Below, in pieces: positions 37,946-48,284 of a DNA stretch of 64,000 bases (positions are counted from its first letter, which is position 1; every line of letters starts with the position of its first letter). The DNA is from Salinibacillus kushneri (GTDB lineage: Bacteria; Bacillota; Bacilli; Bacillales; Alkalibacillaceae). The notes beneath the pieces were generated by a model, which saw nothing but the letters and a program-made list of their open reading frames with translations, made no database searches and was not told the DNA's origin. The stretch lies in the NCBI RefSeq assembly GCF_900111405.1, contig NZ_FOHJ01000006.1, positions 186,001 to 250,000 on the forward strand. The letters are read 5' to 3'. Position numbers and translations under genes: made by a program.

Positions 37946-37980
37946 CTTTTTTCATAAAGCAGCAATCTTTATGAAAAAAG
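37946..37980. terminator. Perfect 14-bp A/T-capped hairpin upstream of argG
   Basis: CTTTTTTCATAAAG pairs with CTTTATGAAAAAAG around CAGCAAT. The stem has its own T and A runs, so it could stop transcription in either direction. It may insulate argG from the region upstream. Confidence 0.5.
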
Positions 37981-38039
37981 CCTTTATCTATAAGCACATT
38001 ACACCCTGAAAAGCGATTTTTAAAAAAAGTCATTTCACT

Positions 38040-38077
38040 ATTGAATTTTTATACTTAATAATGCATAATAATTCATA
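38040..38077 (+). promoter_or_regulatory. argGH promoter overlapped by two ArgR boxes
   Basis: Two 18-bp matches to the ArgR/AhrC consensus TNTGNATWWWWATNCANA lie at 38040-38057 (16 of 18) and 38060-38077 (17 of 18), with starts 20 bp apart. A sigma-A promoter sits within them: -35 TTGAAT (38041-38046), 17-base spacer, -10 CATAAT (38064-38069). Bound ArgR hexamer would block RNA polymerase when arginine is abundant. Confidence 0.85.
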
Positions 38078-38124
38078 AACATTTAAATTTTTTCACTATT
38101 TCGACTCAAAGGGAGAGGTTATAC

Positions 38125-39384
38125 ATGGAGAAACAAAGAATCGTTTTAGCCTATTCAGGAGGCTTAGATACCTCCGTTGCAATTAAATGGTTACAAGATC
38201 AATACAATTATGATGTGATAGCAGTCGCTCTTGATGTTGGGGAAGGGAAAGATTTGGAATTTGTAAAAAACAAGGCACTTGATGTTGGCGCAATAAAGTC
38301 TTATGTAGTTGATGCCAAAGCGGCGTTTGCAAAGGAATATGTGGCAAAGGCTTTAAAAGCAAACCTTTTATATGAAGGAAAATATCCTCTTGTTTCAGCC
38401 TTATCCCGTCCATTAATAGCGAACATACTGGTTGATATTGCCAAGCAGGAAAACGCTGTTGCCGTTGCACATGGTTGTACAGGTAAGGGCAATGATCAAG
38501 TGAGATTTGATGTATCCTTTACAGCTTTAGCTCCTGAACTGGACGTTGTAGCCCCTGTACGTGAATGGGCAATGTCCAGAGACGAAGAGATTGCTTATGC
38601 AAAAGAAAATGGCATTCCTATCCCTGTTCATTTAGATAGCCCTTATAGTGTGGATCAAAACCTTTGGGGACGCAGTAATGAGTGCGGTGTTCTAGAAGAT
38701 CCAGCTGTTGAACCGCCTAAAGATGCGTACGATTTAACCGTTGATCCTGTTGAGGCACCAAACGAACCTGAATACGTAGAAATCGAATTTGTTAAGGGAG
38801 AACCTGTTGCCATTAATGGTGAAAAGCTAGCTTTGGAAGATCTTATCCTTAAACTTAATAAAATCGCCGGTCAGCATGGTGTCGGACGAATTGATCACAT
38901 AGAAAGCCGCTTAGTCGGCATTAAATCGCGTGAGGTTTATGAATGCCCTGCAGCCCTCACTTTAATTGCAGCTCACCAGGAATTAGAAGCACTAACATTA
39001 CCAAGAGAGGTTGCTCAGTTTAAACCGACAATTGAACAAAAACTTACACAAACAATTTATGATGGATTATGGTATTCACCATTAACCAACGCTTTACATG
39101 CCTTTATTGAACAAACTCAAAGCTATGTTTCTGGTAAAGTAAACGTAAAACTCTATAAAGGGCATGCACAAGTAGTAGGACGTACATCTGATTATTCTCT
39201 CTATGATTTCGAATTGGCTACTTATAAACCAGACGATGAGTTCAATCATGAAGCGGCTTTAGGTTTTATTCAATTATGGGGACTTCCTACAAAAGTCTAT
39301 TCATCTGTTACGAATGATTATAAAAATGAGGACTTTGAAATGAGTGACCTAAAAATGGAGAAGAAAGAAGCGGTTAAACAATGA
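38125..39384 (+). CDS. argG: Argininosuccinate synthase
   Basis: A 419-residue enzyme that joins citrulline and aspartate with ATP to give argininosuccinate. The ATP loop [15 protein letters not shown] opens the protein, [13 protein letters not shown] lies near 114, and [13 protein letters not shown] follows near 175. GGGAGAGG precedes the ATG. It overlaps argH by 4 bp, so the two are translated together. Length is slightly above the usual 400-410, owing to a Lys/Glu-rich tail. Confidence 0.97.
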   Translation: MEKQRIVLAYSGGLDTSVAIKWLQDQYNYDVIAVALDVGEGKDLEFVKNKALDVGAIKSYVVDAKAAFAKEYVAKALKANLLYEGKYPLVSALSRPLIANILVDIAKQENAVAVAHGCTGKGNDQVRFDVSFTALAPELDVVAPVREWAMSRDEEIAYAKENGIPIPVHLDSPYSVDQNLWGRSNECGVLEDPAVEPPKDAYDLTVDPVEAPNEPEYVEIEFVKGEPVAINGEKLALEDLILKLNKIAGQHGVGRIDHIESRLVGIKSREVYECPAALTLIAAHQELEALTLPREVAQFKPTIEQKLTQTIYDGLWYSPLTNALHAFIEQTQSYVSGKVNVKLYKGHAQVVGRTSDYSLYDFELATYKPDDEFNHEAALGFIQLWGLPTKVYSSVTNDYKNEDFEMSDLKMEKKEAVKQ

Positions 39385-40781
39385 AACTATGGGGCGGACG
39401 ATTTACGAAACCAACAAATGAACTCGTAGATGAATATACCTCCTCTATCGGATTTGATCAGAAATTAGCACAACAGGATGTTAAAGGAAGTCTTGCACAT
39501 GTCGATATGCTTGCAAAATGTAAGATTATTACCGACGAGGATGCTACAGTCATTTCTAAAGGACTGAATATTGTTTCAGAGAAAATCCAAAATAAAGAAG
39601 CCGAATTAAGCGTGGATCATGAAGATATCCATATGAATATTGAAAAGCTCCTTATTGAAGAAGTCGGTGCAGTGGGAGGAAAACTGCATACAGGAAGAAG
39701 TCGTAATGATCAGGTTGCACTGGATATGAGGCTTTTTTTAAGAGAATCCATTGTGATGCTTACAGAATTACTTGTTGGTGTAAAAGAAGCCTTAGTGGAG
39801 CAGGCTGAAAAACATATAGACACCCTACTACCAGGATATACTCATTTACAACGTGCCCAGCCTGTTCGTTTTGCCCATCATTTACTGGCTTATGTATTCA
39901 TGTTTCAGCGTGATGTAGATCGACTAATGGATAGCTACAAAAGAGTCAATCAATTACCACTAGGTGCTGGCGCTTTAGCTGGTACCACCTTTCCTATTGA
40001 TCGGGACTATGTAGCCAACCGTCTACATTTTGATGGTGTATGTGAAAATAGCCTGGATGCGGTAAGCGATCGCGATTTTGTTGTGGAATTTTTATCCAAT
40101 TCATCCCTTATTTCTATGCATCTATCAAGATTGTGTGAAGAACTTGTACAATGGTCGAGTTCGGAGTTTAATTTTATCGAATTAGATGATGCCTTCTCTA
40201 CCGGAAGCAGTATGATGCCGCAAAAGAAAAATCCGGATGTAGCTGAGCTTATACGAGGGAAAACAGGCAGAATATATGGAAATCTAATGAGCATGCTTAC
40301 CACATTAAAAGGCTTACCCTTAGCTTACAACAAGGATATGCAGGAAGATAAAGAAGGGATGTTTGATACCGTAGATACCTTAAAAGGAGCCTTATCCCTA
40401 TTTGCACCTATGATTTCAAGTATGCAGGTAAACAAGGAAAACATGTATAAAGCGGTACAACAGGACTTCTCTAATGCTACAGATTTAGCTGATTATTTAG
40501 TTCAAAGAGATATTCCTTTTCGTGAAGCCCATTCCATTGTAGGGCAAATTGTTCTGTATTGTATCAAGCAAAATAAATTTTTATTACAGCTGACATTAGA
40601 TGAATTTCAGCAGTTTTCAGATTCTATTAATGAAGATATATATGAATCTTTAAAACCGGAGTCAGTTGTTAATGCAAGGAATGTAAAAGGAGCTACGTCA
40701 GAAGATCGGGTTAGAGAACAATTAGATTATGCCTATTTTTATATCGACTCAAATAAAAGCTGGATTCAGAATCATGGATAA
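39381..40781 (+). CDS. argH: Argininosuccinate lyase
   Basis: A 466-residue lyase that splits argininosuccinate into arginine and fumarate, the last step of arginine synthesis. The superfamily signature [12 protein letters not shown] (near 274-285) carries the catalytic serine, and [13 protein letters not shown] and [12 protein letters not shown]-like segments bind substrate. It begins at the argG stop (ATGA overlap). 78 bp later the carAB-argF unit begins with its own ArgR boxes. Confidence 0.97.
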   Translation: MKLWGGRFTKPTNELVDEYTSSIGFDQKLAQQDVKGSLAHVDMLAKCKIITDEDATVISKGLNIVSEKIQNKEAELSVDHEDIHMNIEKLLIEEVGAVGGKLHTGRSRNDQVALDMRLFLRESIVMLTELLVGVKEALVEQAEKHIDTLLPGYTHLQRAQPVRFAHHLLAYVFMFQRDVDRLMDSYKRVNQLPLGAGALAGTTFPIDRDYVANRLHFDGVCENSLDAVSDRDFVVEFLSNSSLISMHLSRLCEELVQWSSSEFNFIELDDAFSTGSSMMPQKKNPDVAELIRGKTGRIYGNLMSMLTTLKGLPLAYNKDMQEDKEGMFDTVDTLKGALSLFAPMISSMQVNKENMYKAVQQDFSNATDLADYLVQRDIPFREAHSIVGQIVLYCIKQNKFLLQLTLDEFQQFSDSINEDIYESLKPESVVNARNVKGATSEDRVREQLDYAYFYIDSNKSWIQNHG

Positions 40782-40803
40782 CAAATAGACCTTTCATACC
40801 TTT

Positions 40804-40841
40804 TATGTATAAAAATAAATTATAATGCATTTTTATGTATT
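40804..40841 (+). promoter_or_regulatory. Paired ArgR boxes upstream of carA
   Basis: Matches to TNTGNATWWWWATNCANA at 40804-40821 (16 of 18) and 40824-40841 (15 of 18), again with starts 20 bp apart. A TATAAT (40821-40826) lies across their junction and may be the -10, although no good -35 was found. The end is 19 bp from the first carA ATG. Confidence 0.7.
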
Positions 40842-40859
40842 TAGATAGAGAGGAGATGG

Positions 40860-41957
40860 ATGTCCATGGATGAGCTAACAGGGTACCTTACGTTAAGTAC
40901 TGGGGATGTCTTTGAGGGAAAATGGTTATATAAAAATGAGTATATCGAGGGAGAAATGGTATTCAATACAGCGATGACCGGATATCAGGAAGTGATGACT
41001 GATCCATCCTATGCCGGCCAAATTGTAACAATGACCTATCCATTAATAGGAAATTACGGGTGTAATAATCAGGATAATGAAAGCTGGAATCCTTCCTTAT
41101 CAGGATTTGTGATTGCTTCTCCTTTTTCAAATCCCAGTCATGAGAAGGATAGACATTCATTATGGGAAATGGTGCAGAAACATCATATTCCTACCCTTTA
41201 TGATATGGATACACGGGCATTAACTCGTGTGATTAGAAAACACGGAGAAGTTTATGGGAAATTCACAACAAACCCTGATGATTTTCCAGTATTAAAGAAA
41301 GTAGATTCAGATATTGTACGTAAAGTAGCTGTTCAAAAGCCATTTACCATTAAATCAAAAAGCAATACCTCGACTTCTAAAAGAATAGCCGTTATCGATT
41401 TCGGTTATAAGCATTCTATTGTGGATACATTACAGGATTTAGGCTGTGAAATTCATATCGTGCGCTTTGATATTACTTGGGAACAAATGAAAAAGATTAA
41501 CCCAGAAGCTGTTGTTTTATCCAATGGTCCGGGAAATCCAAAAGATTTAGCCTATTTATTTGATAACTTGAAACCAATCATAGATTACTATCCGACACTG
41601 GGGATTTGTCTGGGACAGCAGCTCATTGCCCTTGCAAGTGGAGCTCAAACAAAACGTTTACCATTTGGTCACCGCGGTAGCAATCATCCAGTTAAGGATT
41701 TAACTACAAATAAAGTTCACATTACCTCGCAAAATCATGGGTATGTAGTGGATGAGGAATCATTAAATCAAAAGGAATGGAGAGTCACCCATCAAAATGT
41801 AAATGATCATTCTTTAGAAGGAATGGTTCACCGCTATAAACCGATTATGGCAGTACAATTTCACCCTGAAGCCCATCCTGGTCCCAGTGATTCTTTCTAT
41901 ATTTTCGAGCAATTTATGGCGCTTACACAAACAAAAGGAGAGAAACAGCATGCCTAG
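40860..41957 (+). CDS. carA: Carbamoyl-phosphate synthase small subunit, arginine-type
   Basis: A 365-residue glutamine amidotransferase that releases ammonia for carbamoyl phosphate. The class I triad is visible as LGICLGQQ (nucleophilic Cys near 249) and QFHPEAHPGP (His, Glu). The N-terminal small-subunit domain opens with GYLTLSTGDVFEGKW. Two ATGs two codons apart are possible; GAGGAG is 4 and 10 bases before them. Grouping with carB and argF and the ArgR boxes marks it as the arginine-specific enzyme, not PyrAA. Confidence 0.94.
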   Translation: MSMDELTGYLTLSTGDVFEGKWLYKNEYIEGEMVFNTAMTGYQEVMTDPSYAGQIVTMTYPLIGNYGCNNQDNESWNPSLSGFVIASPFSNPSHEKDRHSLWEMVQKHHIPTLYDMDTRALTRVIRKHGEVYGKFTTNPDDFPVLKKVDSDIVRKVAVQKPFTIKSKSNTSTSKRIAVIDFGYKHSIVDTLQDLGCEIHIVRFDITWEQMKKINPEAVVLSNGPGNPKDLAYLFDNLKPIIDYYPTLGICLGQQLIALASGAQTKRLPFGHRGSNHPVKDLTTNKVHITSQNHGYVVDEESLNQKEWRVTHQNVNDHSLEGMVHRYKPIMAVQFHPEAHPGPSDSFYIFEQFMALTQTKGEKQHA

Positions 41958-44900
41958 GATATCATCTATTCAAAAGGTTCTCGTTATTGGTTCAGGACCA
42001 ATTGTTATCGGTCAAGCCGCTGAATTTGATTATGCGGGTACACAGGCCTGTTTAGCTTTAAAAGAAGAAGGCATAGAGGTGGTACTCGTTAATAACAATC
42101 CAGCTACGATTATGACGGATCCACAATTTGCAGATTACGTGTATTTAGAGCCTCTAACTTGTGAATCTGTGACCAATATTATTAAGCAGGAAAGACCTGA
42201 TGGCATCCTTCCTACTCTTGGGGGACAGACAGGGTTAAACTTAGCTCTTTCATTAACAGAAGCAGGAGTCTTAGATAAATATAATGTGGAATTATTAGGA
42301 ACATCCCTTAACTCCATACAAAAAGGAGAAGATAGGGAGCGATTTAAAGCGATGATGATGGATATGGGAAAGCCTATTGCAAAAAGTATTTCCGTAACTT
42401 CAACAAATGAAGCTGTTGAATTCGCTCATAAAACAGGCTATCCAATTATGATACGCCCCGCTTACACATTAGGGGGATCAGGCGGAGGTGTGGCTAGTGA
42501 GCAGAAAGAATTAGAATCTATCGTAAAAAACGGTCTGCTATTAAGTCCCATTCATCAAGTTTTAATTGAACAGAGTGTAAAGGGCTGGAAGGAAATCGAA
42601 TTTGAAGTCATGCGGGATGCAAATGACACCTGTATTATCGTTTGCAGCATGGAAAATATCGATCCAGTTGGAGTCCACACCGGTGACAGTATGGTAGTCG
42701 CTCCTGTTCAAACGTTAACCGATCGTCAATATCAAATGCTTCGAACTACATCCTGTCAAGTCATTCGTGAATTAGGTGTTGTTGGTGGGTGCAATATTCA
42801 GTTTGCTGTACATCCTGAGCAGAATGAGTACGTAATTATTGAAGTTAATCCAAGAGTGAGCAGATCCAGTGCTCTGGCTTCAAAAGCAACTGGCTATCCG
42901 ATTGCAAGAATTGCTGCAAAGCTCGCGTTAGGCTATTATCTGGATGAAGTATTAAACCCCATTACAGGGAACACTTACGCAAGCTTTGAACCTGCCATCG
43001 ACTATATTGCCGTAAAGCTTCCCCGCTTACCATTTGATAAATTTACAGATGCAAGTCGGAAGCTAGGTACACAAATGCAAGCAACCGGTGAAGTAATGGC
43101 CATTGCACGTAATTTACCAGCAGCTATACAAAAGGCCATACGATCACTTGAGATTGGAGTTGATCAATTGCATTTGCCATTCATTCATTCTTTATCCAAT
43201 GATCAGCTTCAACAACAGTTAGCTGAAGCTTCAGATGAACGACTATTTGTTATAGGGGAGGCACTCCGCCGAGGATATTCCGTTGAGAAATTACATGAAA
43301 TAACACACATTCATCCCTATTTCTTGTATGAAATATCCGCAATCATTGAGTATGAAAAGGATCTCCTGGAACAATCCTGGGATAACATGGAAGGAAAGGA
43401 TTGGTTAAAAGCGAAGCAGTATGGATTTACGAACCAAACATTAGCCCAACTTTTTTCAACTAGTGAAAAGGAAATTGCAAAAGACGTTGCTCACTTACCT
43501 GCTTATAAAATCGTAGACACCTGTGCAGCGGAATTTTTGGCCGATACTCCTTATTACTATAGTTCGTGGAATGAAGTAGATGAAGTAGAAAAGTTAAGCG
43601 GGAATCAAAAGGCAGTCGTTATTGGTTCAGGACCGATTCGAATCGGCCAGGGTATAGAGTTTGATTACTGCTCCGTACAGGCTGCTCTTTCCTTGAGAGA
43701 GCAAGGTATTGACTCCATTGTGATTAATAATAATCCGGAAACCGTTAGTACCGATTTTCATACGGCGGATCATTTATACTTTGAACCGTTAACCGCTGAA
43801 GATGTCATTTACATTATTCAAAAAGAACAGGCAGATCAAGTATTGATTCAATTCGGCGGGCAGACTGCGATTAATCTGGCAGAGGATTTGGAGAATGCAG
43901 GGATTACTATTGCAGGAACCTCCCTTTCATCTATACAGCAAGCAGAGGATCGGGATCAATTTTATCAACTGTTAACCACCGATCTCAATATTCCGCATAT
44001 ACCTGGAGAAACCATTCAATCCTCCAAGAATGCTCATAAAGCAGCTCAAAATATCGGCTTTCCTATTCTGGTACGTCCTTCTTATGTTATAGGCGGAAAA
44101 GGAATGACAATCTTACACAATGAAGTTCAACTAGACGAATATGTAGGGCAACTTGAAAAAGAGGTATCCAGTTCTAACATTTATCCCCTGCTTATGGATC
44201 GTTTTATCACCGGTAAAGAATTCGAAGTGGATGCTGTTTGTGATGGTTCTGACGTATTAATTCCCGGCATTTTTGAGCATGTAGAAAAAGCCGGTATCCA
44301 TTCAGGTGATAGTATGGCTGTCTTTCCGGCTCCGTCGTTAACAGATAAAGAAAAGGAGACGATTCTCACTTACACGAAAAATATTTCGTCCAGGCTTAAT
44401 ACTAAAGGGTTAATGAACATTCAGTTTGTAATCGATGATGTAACGAAAGAAATATACGTTTTGGAAGTAAATCCAAGAGCTTCAAGGACCGTTCCAATAG
44501 CCAGTAAAGTAACAGGAGTACCTCTTATTGATTTAGCAACAAAGATTCAATTAGGAAAATCTCTTCAATCACAGCCATACAAGCTTGGTTTATATGAAGA
44601 TATTCCTTATTACACTGTAAAAATACCGGTTTTCTCAACTGAAAAACTAAATGGTGTTGATCCGATAACCGGTCCCGAAATGAAGTCAACAGGAGAAGCA
44701 ATTGGAATCGGAAAAGATGTTTCCCAAGCTATGGTTAAGGCCTTTCAATGGTCGGAAAATAAATTATCACCGCTTGGAAATGATGACTGCATATTGATTA
44801 CTGGAAACTTATCGAAGGTTAATAACCTTGATAAGCTTTGTGAGCAATTGACAAAGACAAAAGCCAACATTGCAGCAACCTTTGAAACAGGTACCTTATT

Positions 44901-45189
44901 AAAAGAAAAGGGATTGAAAATAACTGAATATCTCACTATCGAAGAAGCGGAGCAAAAATGTCTGGAGAATCAATTCAACGTTCTGTTTACAAATGAAGAG
45001 CAAAATTTATTTCAACGAAAGCTTCGAAAATATGCGCTGAAAACCGGAATAAAAAGCTTCACAACGATAGAAACCTTAATCGCCTATTTGATAGCATCAA
45101 CTGAATCATTGCAACAACCTATTTCGATTCAGAACTACATGAAAAAGGTTCAACATAATCACAGGGGAAAGGAGAGTGTTTATAAATGA
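41950..45189 (+). CDS. carB: Carbamoyl-phosphate synthase large subunit, arginine-type
   Basis: A 1079-residue enzyme of two homologous ATP-grasp halves. The first opens with KVLVIGSGPIVIGQAAEFDY, the second near 550 with AVVIGSGPIRIGQGIEFDY. The first phosphorylates bicarbonate and the second carbamate. The C-terminal allosteric (MGS-like) domain after about 930 is present but poorly conserved, as in other arginine-specific CarB. The ATG at 41950 follows AAAGGAG by 8 bases and overlaps the carA stop by 8 bp; an in-frame start 21 codons upstream lies inside carA. Confidence 0.95.
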   Translation: MPRISSIQKVLVIGSGPIVIGQAAEFDYAGTQACLALKEEGIEVVLVNNNPATIMTDPQFADYVYLEPLTCESVTNIIKQERPDGILPTLGGQTGLNLALSLTEAGVLDKYNVELLGTSLNSIQKGEDRERFKAMMMDMGKPIAKSISVTSTNEAVEFAHKTGYPIMIRPAYTLGGSGGGVASEQKELESIVKNGLLLSPIHQVLIEQSVKGWKEIEFEVMRDANDTCIIVCSMENIDPVGVHTGDSMVVAPVQTLTDRQYQMLRTTSCQVIRELGVVGGCNIQFAVHPEQNEYVIIEVNPRVSRSSALASKATGYPIARIAAKLALGYYLDEVLNPITGNTYASFEPAIDYIAVKLPRLPFDKFTDASRKLGTQMQATGEVMAIARNLPAAIQKAIRSLEIGVDQLHLPFIHSLSNDQLQQQLAEASDERLFVIGEALRRGYSVEKLHEITHIHPYFLYEISAIIEYEKDLLEQSWDNMEGKDWLKAKQYGFTNQTLAQLFSTSEKEIAKDVAHLPAYKIVDTCAAEFLADTPYYYSSWNEVDEVEKLSGNQKAVVIGSGPIRIGQGIEFDYCSVQAALSLREQGIDSIVINNNPETVSTDFHTADHLYFEPLTAEDVIYIIQKEQADQVLIQFGGQTAINLAEDLENAGITIAGTSLSSIQQAEDRDQFYQLLTTDLNIPHIPGETIQSSKNAHKAAQNIGFPILVRPSYVIGGKGMTILHNEVQLDEYVGQLEKEVSSSNIYPLLMDRFITGKEFEVDAVCDGSDVLIPGIFEHVEKAGIHSGDSMAVFPAPSLTDKEKETILTYTKNISSRLNTKGLMNIQFVIDDVTKEIYVLEVNPRASRTVPIASKVTGVPLIDLATKIQLGKSLQSQPYKLGLYEDIPYYTVKIPVFSTEKLNGVDPITGPEMKSTGEAIGIGKDVSQAMVKAFQWSENKLSPLGNDDCILITGNLSKVNNLDKLCEQLTKTKANIAATFETGTLLKEKGLKITEYLTIEEAEQKCLENQFNVLFTNEEQNLFQRKLRKYALKTGIKSFTTIETLIAYLIASTESLQQPISIQNYMKKVQHNHRGKESVYK

Positions 45190-46160
45190 GTTCAGCCACA
45201 TCCAGTGCGACGATTGAATCCTTGAAGGACAGAGATTTTGTAACGCTTAAGGATTTTACAAAGCAGGAAATAGCAAGTTTACTAGAATTAGCAGCTAAAT
45301 TAAAGCAACAGAAAAAACAAGGACTACCCCATCAGCCCTTACAAGGAAAAACGCTGGGAATGGTTTTTGAAAAATCTTCAACAAGAACACGGGTATCTTT
45401 TGAGGCAGGCATTTATCAATTAGGAGGAGTAGGACTTTTTTTAAATACACAGGATATTCAGCTGGGACGGGGAGAAACGATTGCTGATACAGCAAAAATA
45501 CTATCCTCCTATTTGGATGCCATCATGATACGTACCTTCAACCAATCAACGGTTGAACAGCTGGCGAAACATGCAAGTATTCCGGTTATTAATGGTCTTA
45601 CTGATTTATATCATCCTTGTCAGGTGCTGGCCGATTTACTCACTATGAAAGAACATAAAGGAAATCTCGAAGGATTAACACTAACCTACCTTGGGGATGG
45701 GAATAATATGGCCCATTCCCTTATGATTGGTAGTGCAAAAATGGGAATGAACGTTCATATTGCAAGCCCGGAGGAATATAAACCTCTTCCTGAGATTACA
45801 ATACAAGCGGAGCAAATAGCTAAGGAAAATGATGGTTCCATTATGATTACTCAGGATGTTGAAAAGGCTGTGCAGAATTCAGATATAATTTATACCGATG
45901 TATGGACAAGTATGGGACAGGAGGATGAACAAGCAAAACGTACTGAAATTTTTCAGACCTATCGGGTAAATGAGGAATTGCTTAAACAAGCGAAGCCAGA
46001 TGCTATTTTTATGCACTGCCTGCCAGCACATCGGGGTGAAGAAGTTACAACCGGTGTGATTGACGGAAATCAATCTGTAGTGTTTGAAGAAGCAGAAAAT
46101 CGTCTGCACGCACAAAAAGCACTAATGGTCGCACTGATGGGAAACAGTTTTCCACAATGA
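45186..46160 (+). CDS. argF: Ornithine carbamoyltransferase
   Basis: A 324-residue transferase that makes citrulline from ornithine and carbamoyl phosphate. The phosphate loop EKSSTRTRVSFE (near 62-73), HPCQVLADL (near 143) and the ornithine-site HCLPAHRGEEVT (near 277) are present. It overlaps the carB stop by 4 bp (ATGA). With carAB upstream it forms one unit feeding argGH. The genes for ornithine synthesis (argCJBD) are not in the window. Confidence 0.97.
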   Translation: MSSATSSATIESLKDRDFVTLKDFTKQEIASLLELAAKLKQQKKQGLPHQPLQGKTLGMVFEKSSTRTRVSFEAGIYQLGGVGLFLNTQDIQLGRGETIADTAKILSSYLDAIMIRTFNQSTVEQLAKHASIPVINGLTDLYHPCQVLADLLTMKEHKGNLEGLTLTYLGDGNNMAHSLMIGSAKMGMNVHIASPEEYKPLPEITIQAEQIAKENDGSIMITQDVEKAVQNSDIIYTDVWTSMGQEDEQAKRTEIFQTYRVNEELLKQAKPDAIFMHCLPAHRGEEVTTGVIDGNQSVVFEEAENRLHAQKALMVALMGNSFPQ

Positions 46161-46184
46161 GAATTATACTTAGATAAATGAACG

Positions 46185-46216
46185 AAACCCTTAGGAAATC
46201 ATTCCTAAGGGTTTTA
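46185..46216 (+). terminator. Terminator of carAB-argF
   Basis: A perfect 13-bp stem (AAACCCTTAGGAA with TTCCTAAGGGTTT), 4-nt loop, ending in TTTT. On the opposite strand it could also stop 6S RNA read-through. Confidence 0.85.
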
Positions 46217-46235
46217 GCTGTACGTTCAGTATGTA

Positions 46236-46421
46236 TGGCAATCCCAATCGTGCCGTCACACTGTAACGTTTTGAACCCGCTCTCGGCAGGTGGGTGCCCT
46301 GTTCCATATTTTATACTTCCACACTAAGGAGGCATGTACGCCATATGGAAACTCCAGGCTCCCTTTTACGTTGTTGTTCGGTCAAAACTGATTGGCTGTG
46401 ACGAACACATCAGGATTACTT
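46236..46421 (-). ncRNA. ssrS: 6S RNA (6S-1/BsrA type)
   Basis: Read on the minus strand, the sequence starts AAGTAATCCTGATGTG. The ends form the long closing stem expected for 6S RNA: AATCC (46413-46417) with GGATT (46240-46244), then GTGT with GCAC, then CGTCACA with TGTGACG. The middle has the family segments GGAGTTTCC, GCCTCCTTAG and GGGTTCAAAACG. 6S RNA mimics an open promoter and binds sigma-A RNA polymerase. The site next to aspS is where bsrA lies in B. subtilis. Ends are approximate. Confidence 0.88.
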
Positions 46422-46511
46422 GCAAATTTTTATTGTAATTGAATGATAGCATAGGATTACGGTTCATTTCAAGACTTTATATTATGGCAGGATTACAAAT
46501 CTTTAACAATT

Positions 46512-48284
46512 CTATTTCACTTCACGATTTGAAAGCTTTAACTTTAACTCCTTCAGCTGACTCTCATCTACTTCAGATGGGGCGTCTGTTAAGAGGTCAG
46601 ATGCAGATGCGGTTTTCGGAAATAGAATCGTATCTCTTAAATTATCTCTTCCTGCTAAAAGCATGATGAAACGATCAAATCCAAGAGCAATACCTCCATG
46701 TGGAGGGGCTCCATATTGCAAGGCCTCCATTAAGAATCCGAACTGTTCATTGGCTTCCTCTTTTGTAAAGCCTAAAGCCTCAAACATTTTCTCCTGCATA
46801 CTTGGTTCATGGATACGCAATGAACCGCCTCCTAATTCATAACCATTAAGGACAAGGTCATAAGCTTCAGCCTTCATTTCACCCGGAGCGTCATGAAACT
46901 TCTCTAACGCACCTGGGCTTGGCATTGTAAATGGGTGATGAGCTGCAAAGTAACGGCCTAAATCCTCATCATATTCTAATAGTGGCCAATCCGTAACCCA
47001 AAGGAAATTAAATTTTGTTTCATCAATCAGATTTAGCTCCTTGCCTAGTTTTAACCGCAGTGCACCAAGACTATCATAAACAACACTGGTTTTATCAGCA
47101 ACAAATAATAGCAAGTCGCCATTTTCTACATTCATTGCTTCCTTTATGCCATGTGCCTCTTCTTCAGATAGGAACTTGGAAATTGGACCGGTTAATGAGT
47201 CTTCTTCTGCCTTTAACCAGGCTAAACCTTTAGCACCATATATTTTAACAAAATCTGTTAGCTGATCAATGTTTTTTCTTGAATAGGCTGATGCTTTCCC
47301 CTTCACATTTAGACCACTAACTTTACCACCTGATTCAACAGCACCACGAAAGACTTTAAAGCCAGAATTCTGAACAATCTCAGATATATTAGTAAGCTCC
47401 ATACAAAATCGGGTATCCGGTTTATCTGAGCCATAACGTTCCATAGCTTCATCGTATTTCATTCTTGGAAATGGAGTGGGTATATCCAGGCCTTTTACTT
47501 CCTTCATCACCTGCTTCATCATACGTTCTATCATTTCCATAATATCCTCTTTGGACATGAAAGACGTTTCAATATCAATTTGAGTAAATTCCGGCTGACG
47601 GTCTGCACGTAAATCTTCATCACGGAAACAACGGGCAATTTGATAATATTTTTCGAAGCCTGACATCATTATCAACTGTTTAAAAAGCTGAGGAGATTGC
47701 GGTAAAGCATAAAACTCTCCTGGATGTACACGACTTGGAACTAAATAGTCTCTTGCTCCTTCTGGTGTACTTTTCGTTAACATCGGGGTTTCCATCTCTA
47801 AGAAATCTTCACGATTTAAGAAATTCCGAATAGCTTGTGTGGTTTGGTGACGTAATATAAATGTTTCCTGCATTGGTTTTCTTCTAAGGTCAAGATAACG
47901 GTATTTAAGGCGAATCTCTTCTGTTATATCGGACTCTTCTTCTAGAGTAAATGGTGGTGTTTTCGATTTATTAAGAATGCTTAATTCCTTTGTTTCAACC
48001 TCAAGTGTTCCGGTTTCCATATTATCATTAATGGTGCTTTCTTCTCTGGCTACCACTTTACCTGTAACTTCAATAACAAACTCACTGCGTACAGAATCTG
48101 CTTTTGCCAAAGCATCAGGACTAATGGATGGATTGAAGACAATTTGGACTAATCCTGATACATCACGGAGATCAATAAAGATTAATCCCCCAAGATCACG
48201 GCGTTTTTGGACCCAGCCCTTCAACAAAACCTCTTCACCAATATTTTCTTCCGTTAATTTACCACAATAAAAACGTTCAGTCAT
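46512..48284 (-). CDS. aspS: Aspartyl-tRNA synthetase
   Basis: A 590-residue class IIb synthetase. An N-terminal OB fold binds the anticodon ([19 protein letters not shown]). The catalytic core has [33 protein letters not shown] (motif 2) and [15 protein letters not shown] (motif 3). A GAD insertion domain lies between about 290 and 410, which marks the bacterial type. It overlaps the hisS stop by 8 bp, so both genes depend on the T-box upstream of hisS. Confidence 0.97.
   Translation of the reverse strand: MTERFYCGKLTEENIGEEVLLKGWVQKRRDLGGLIFIDLRDVSGLVQIVFNPSISPDALAKADSVRSEFVIEVTGKVVAREESTINDNMETGTLEVETKELSILNKSKTPPFTLEEESDITEEIRLKYRYLDLRRKPMQETFILRHQTTQAIRNFLNREDFLEMETPMLTKSTPEGARDYLVPSRVHPGEFYALPQSPQLFKQLIMMSGFEKYYQIARCFRDEDLRADRQPEFTQIDIETSFMSKEDIMEMIERMMKQVMKEVKGLDIPTPFPRMKYDEAMERYGSDKPDTRFCMELTNISEIVQNSGFKVFRGAVESGGKVSGLNVKGKASAYSRKNIDQLTDFVKIYGAKGLAWLKAEEDSLTGPISKFLSEEEAHGIKEAMNVENGDLLLFVADKTSVVYDSLGALRLKLGKELNLIDETKFNFLWVTDWPLLEYDEDLGRYFAAHHPFTMPSPGALEKFHDAPGEMKAEAYDLVLNGYELGGGSLRIHEPSMQEKMFEALGFTKEEANEQFGFLMEALQYGAPPHGGIALGFDRFIMLLAGRDNLRDTILFPKTASASDLLTDAPSEVDESQLKELKLKLSNREVK

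Noticed and set aside
40860-45189. Pyrimidine-type carbamoyl-phosphate synthase (pyrAA/pyrAB)
   Set aside because: Grouping with argF, the ArgR boxes and the absence of other pyr genes fit the arginine enzyme.
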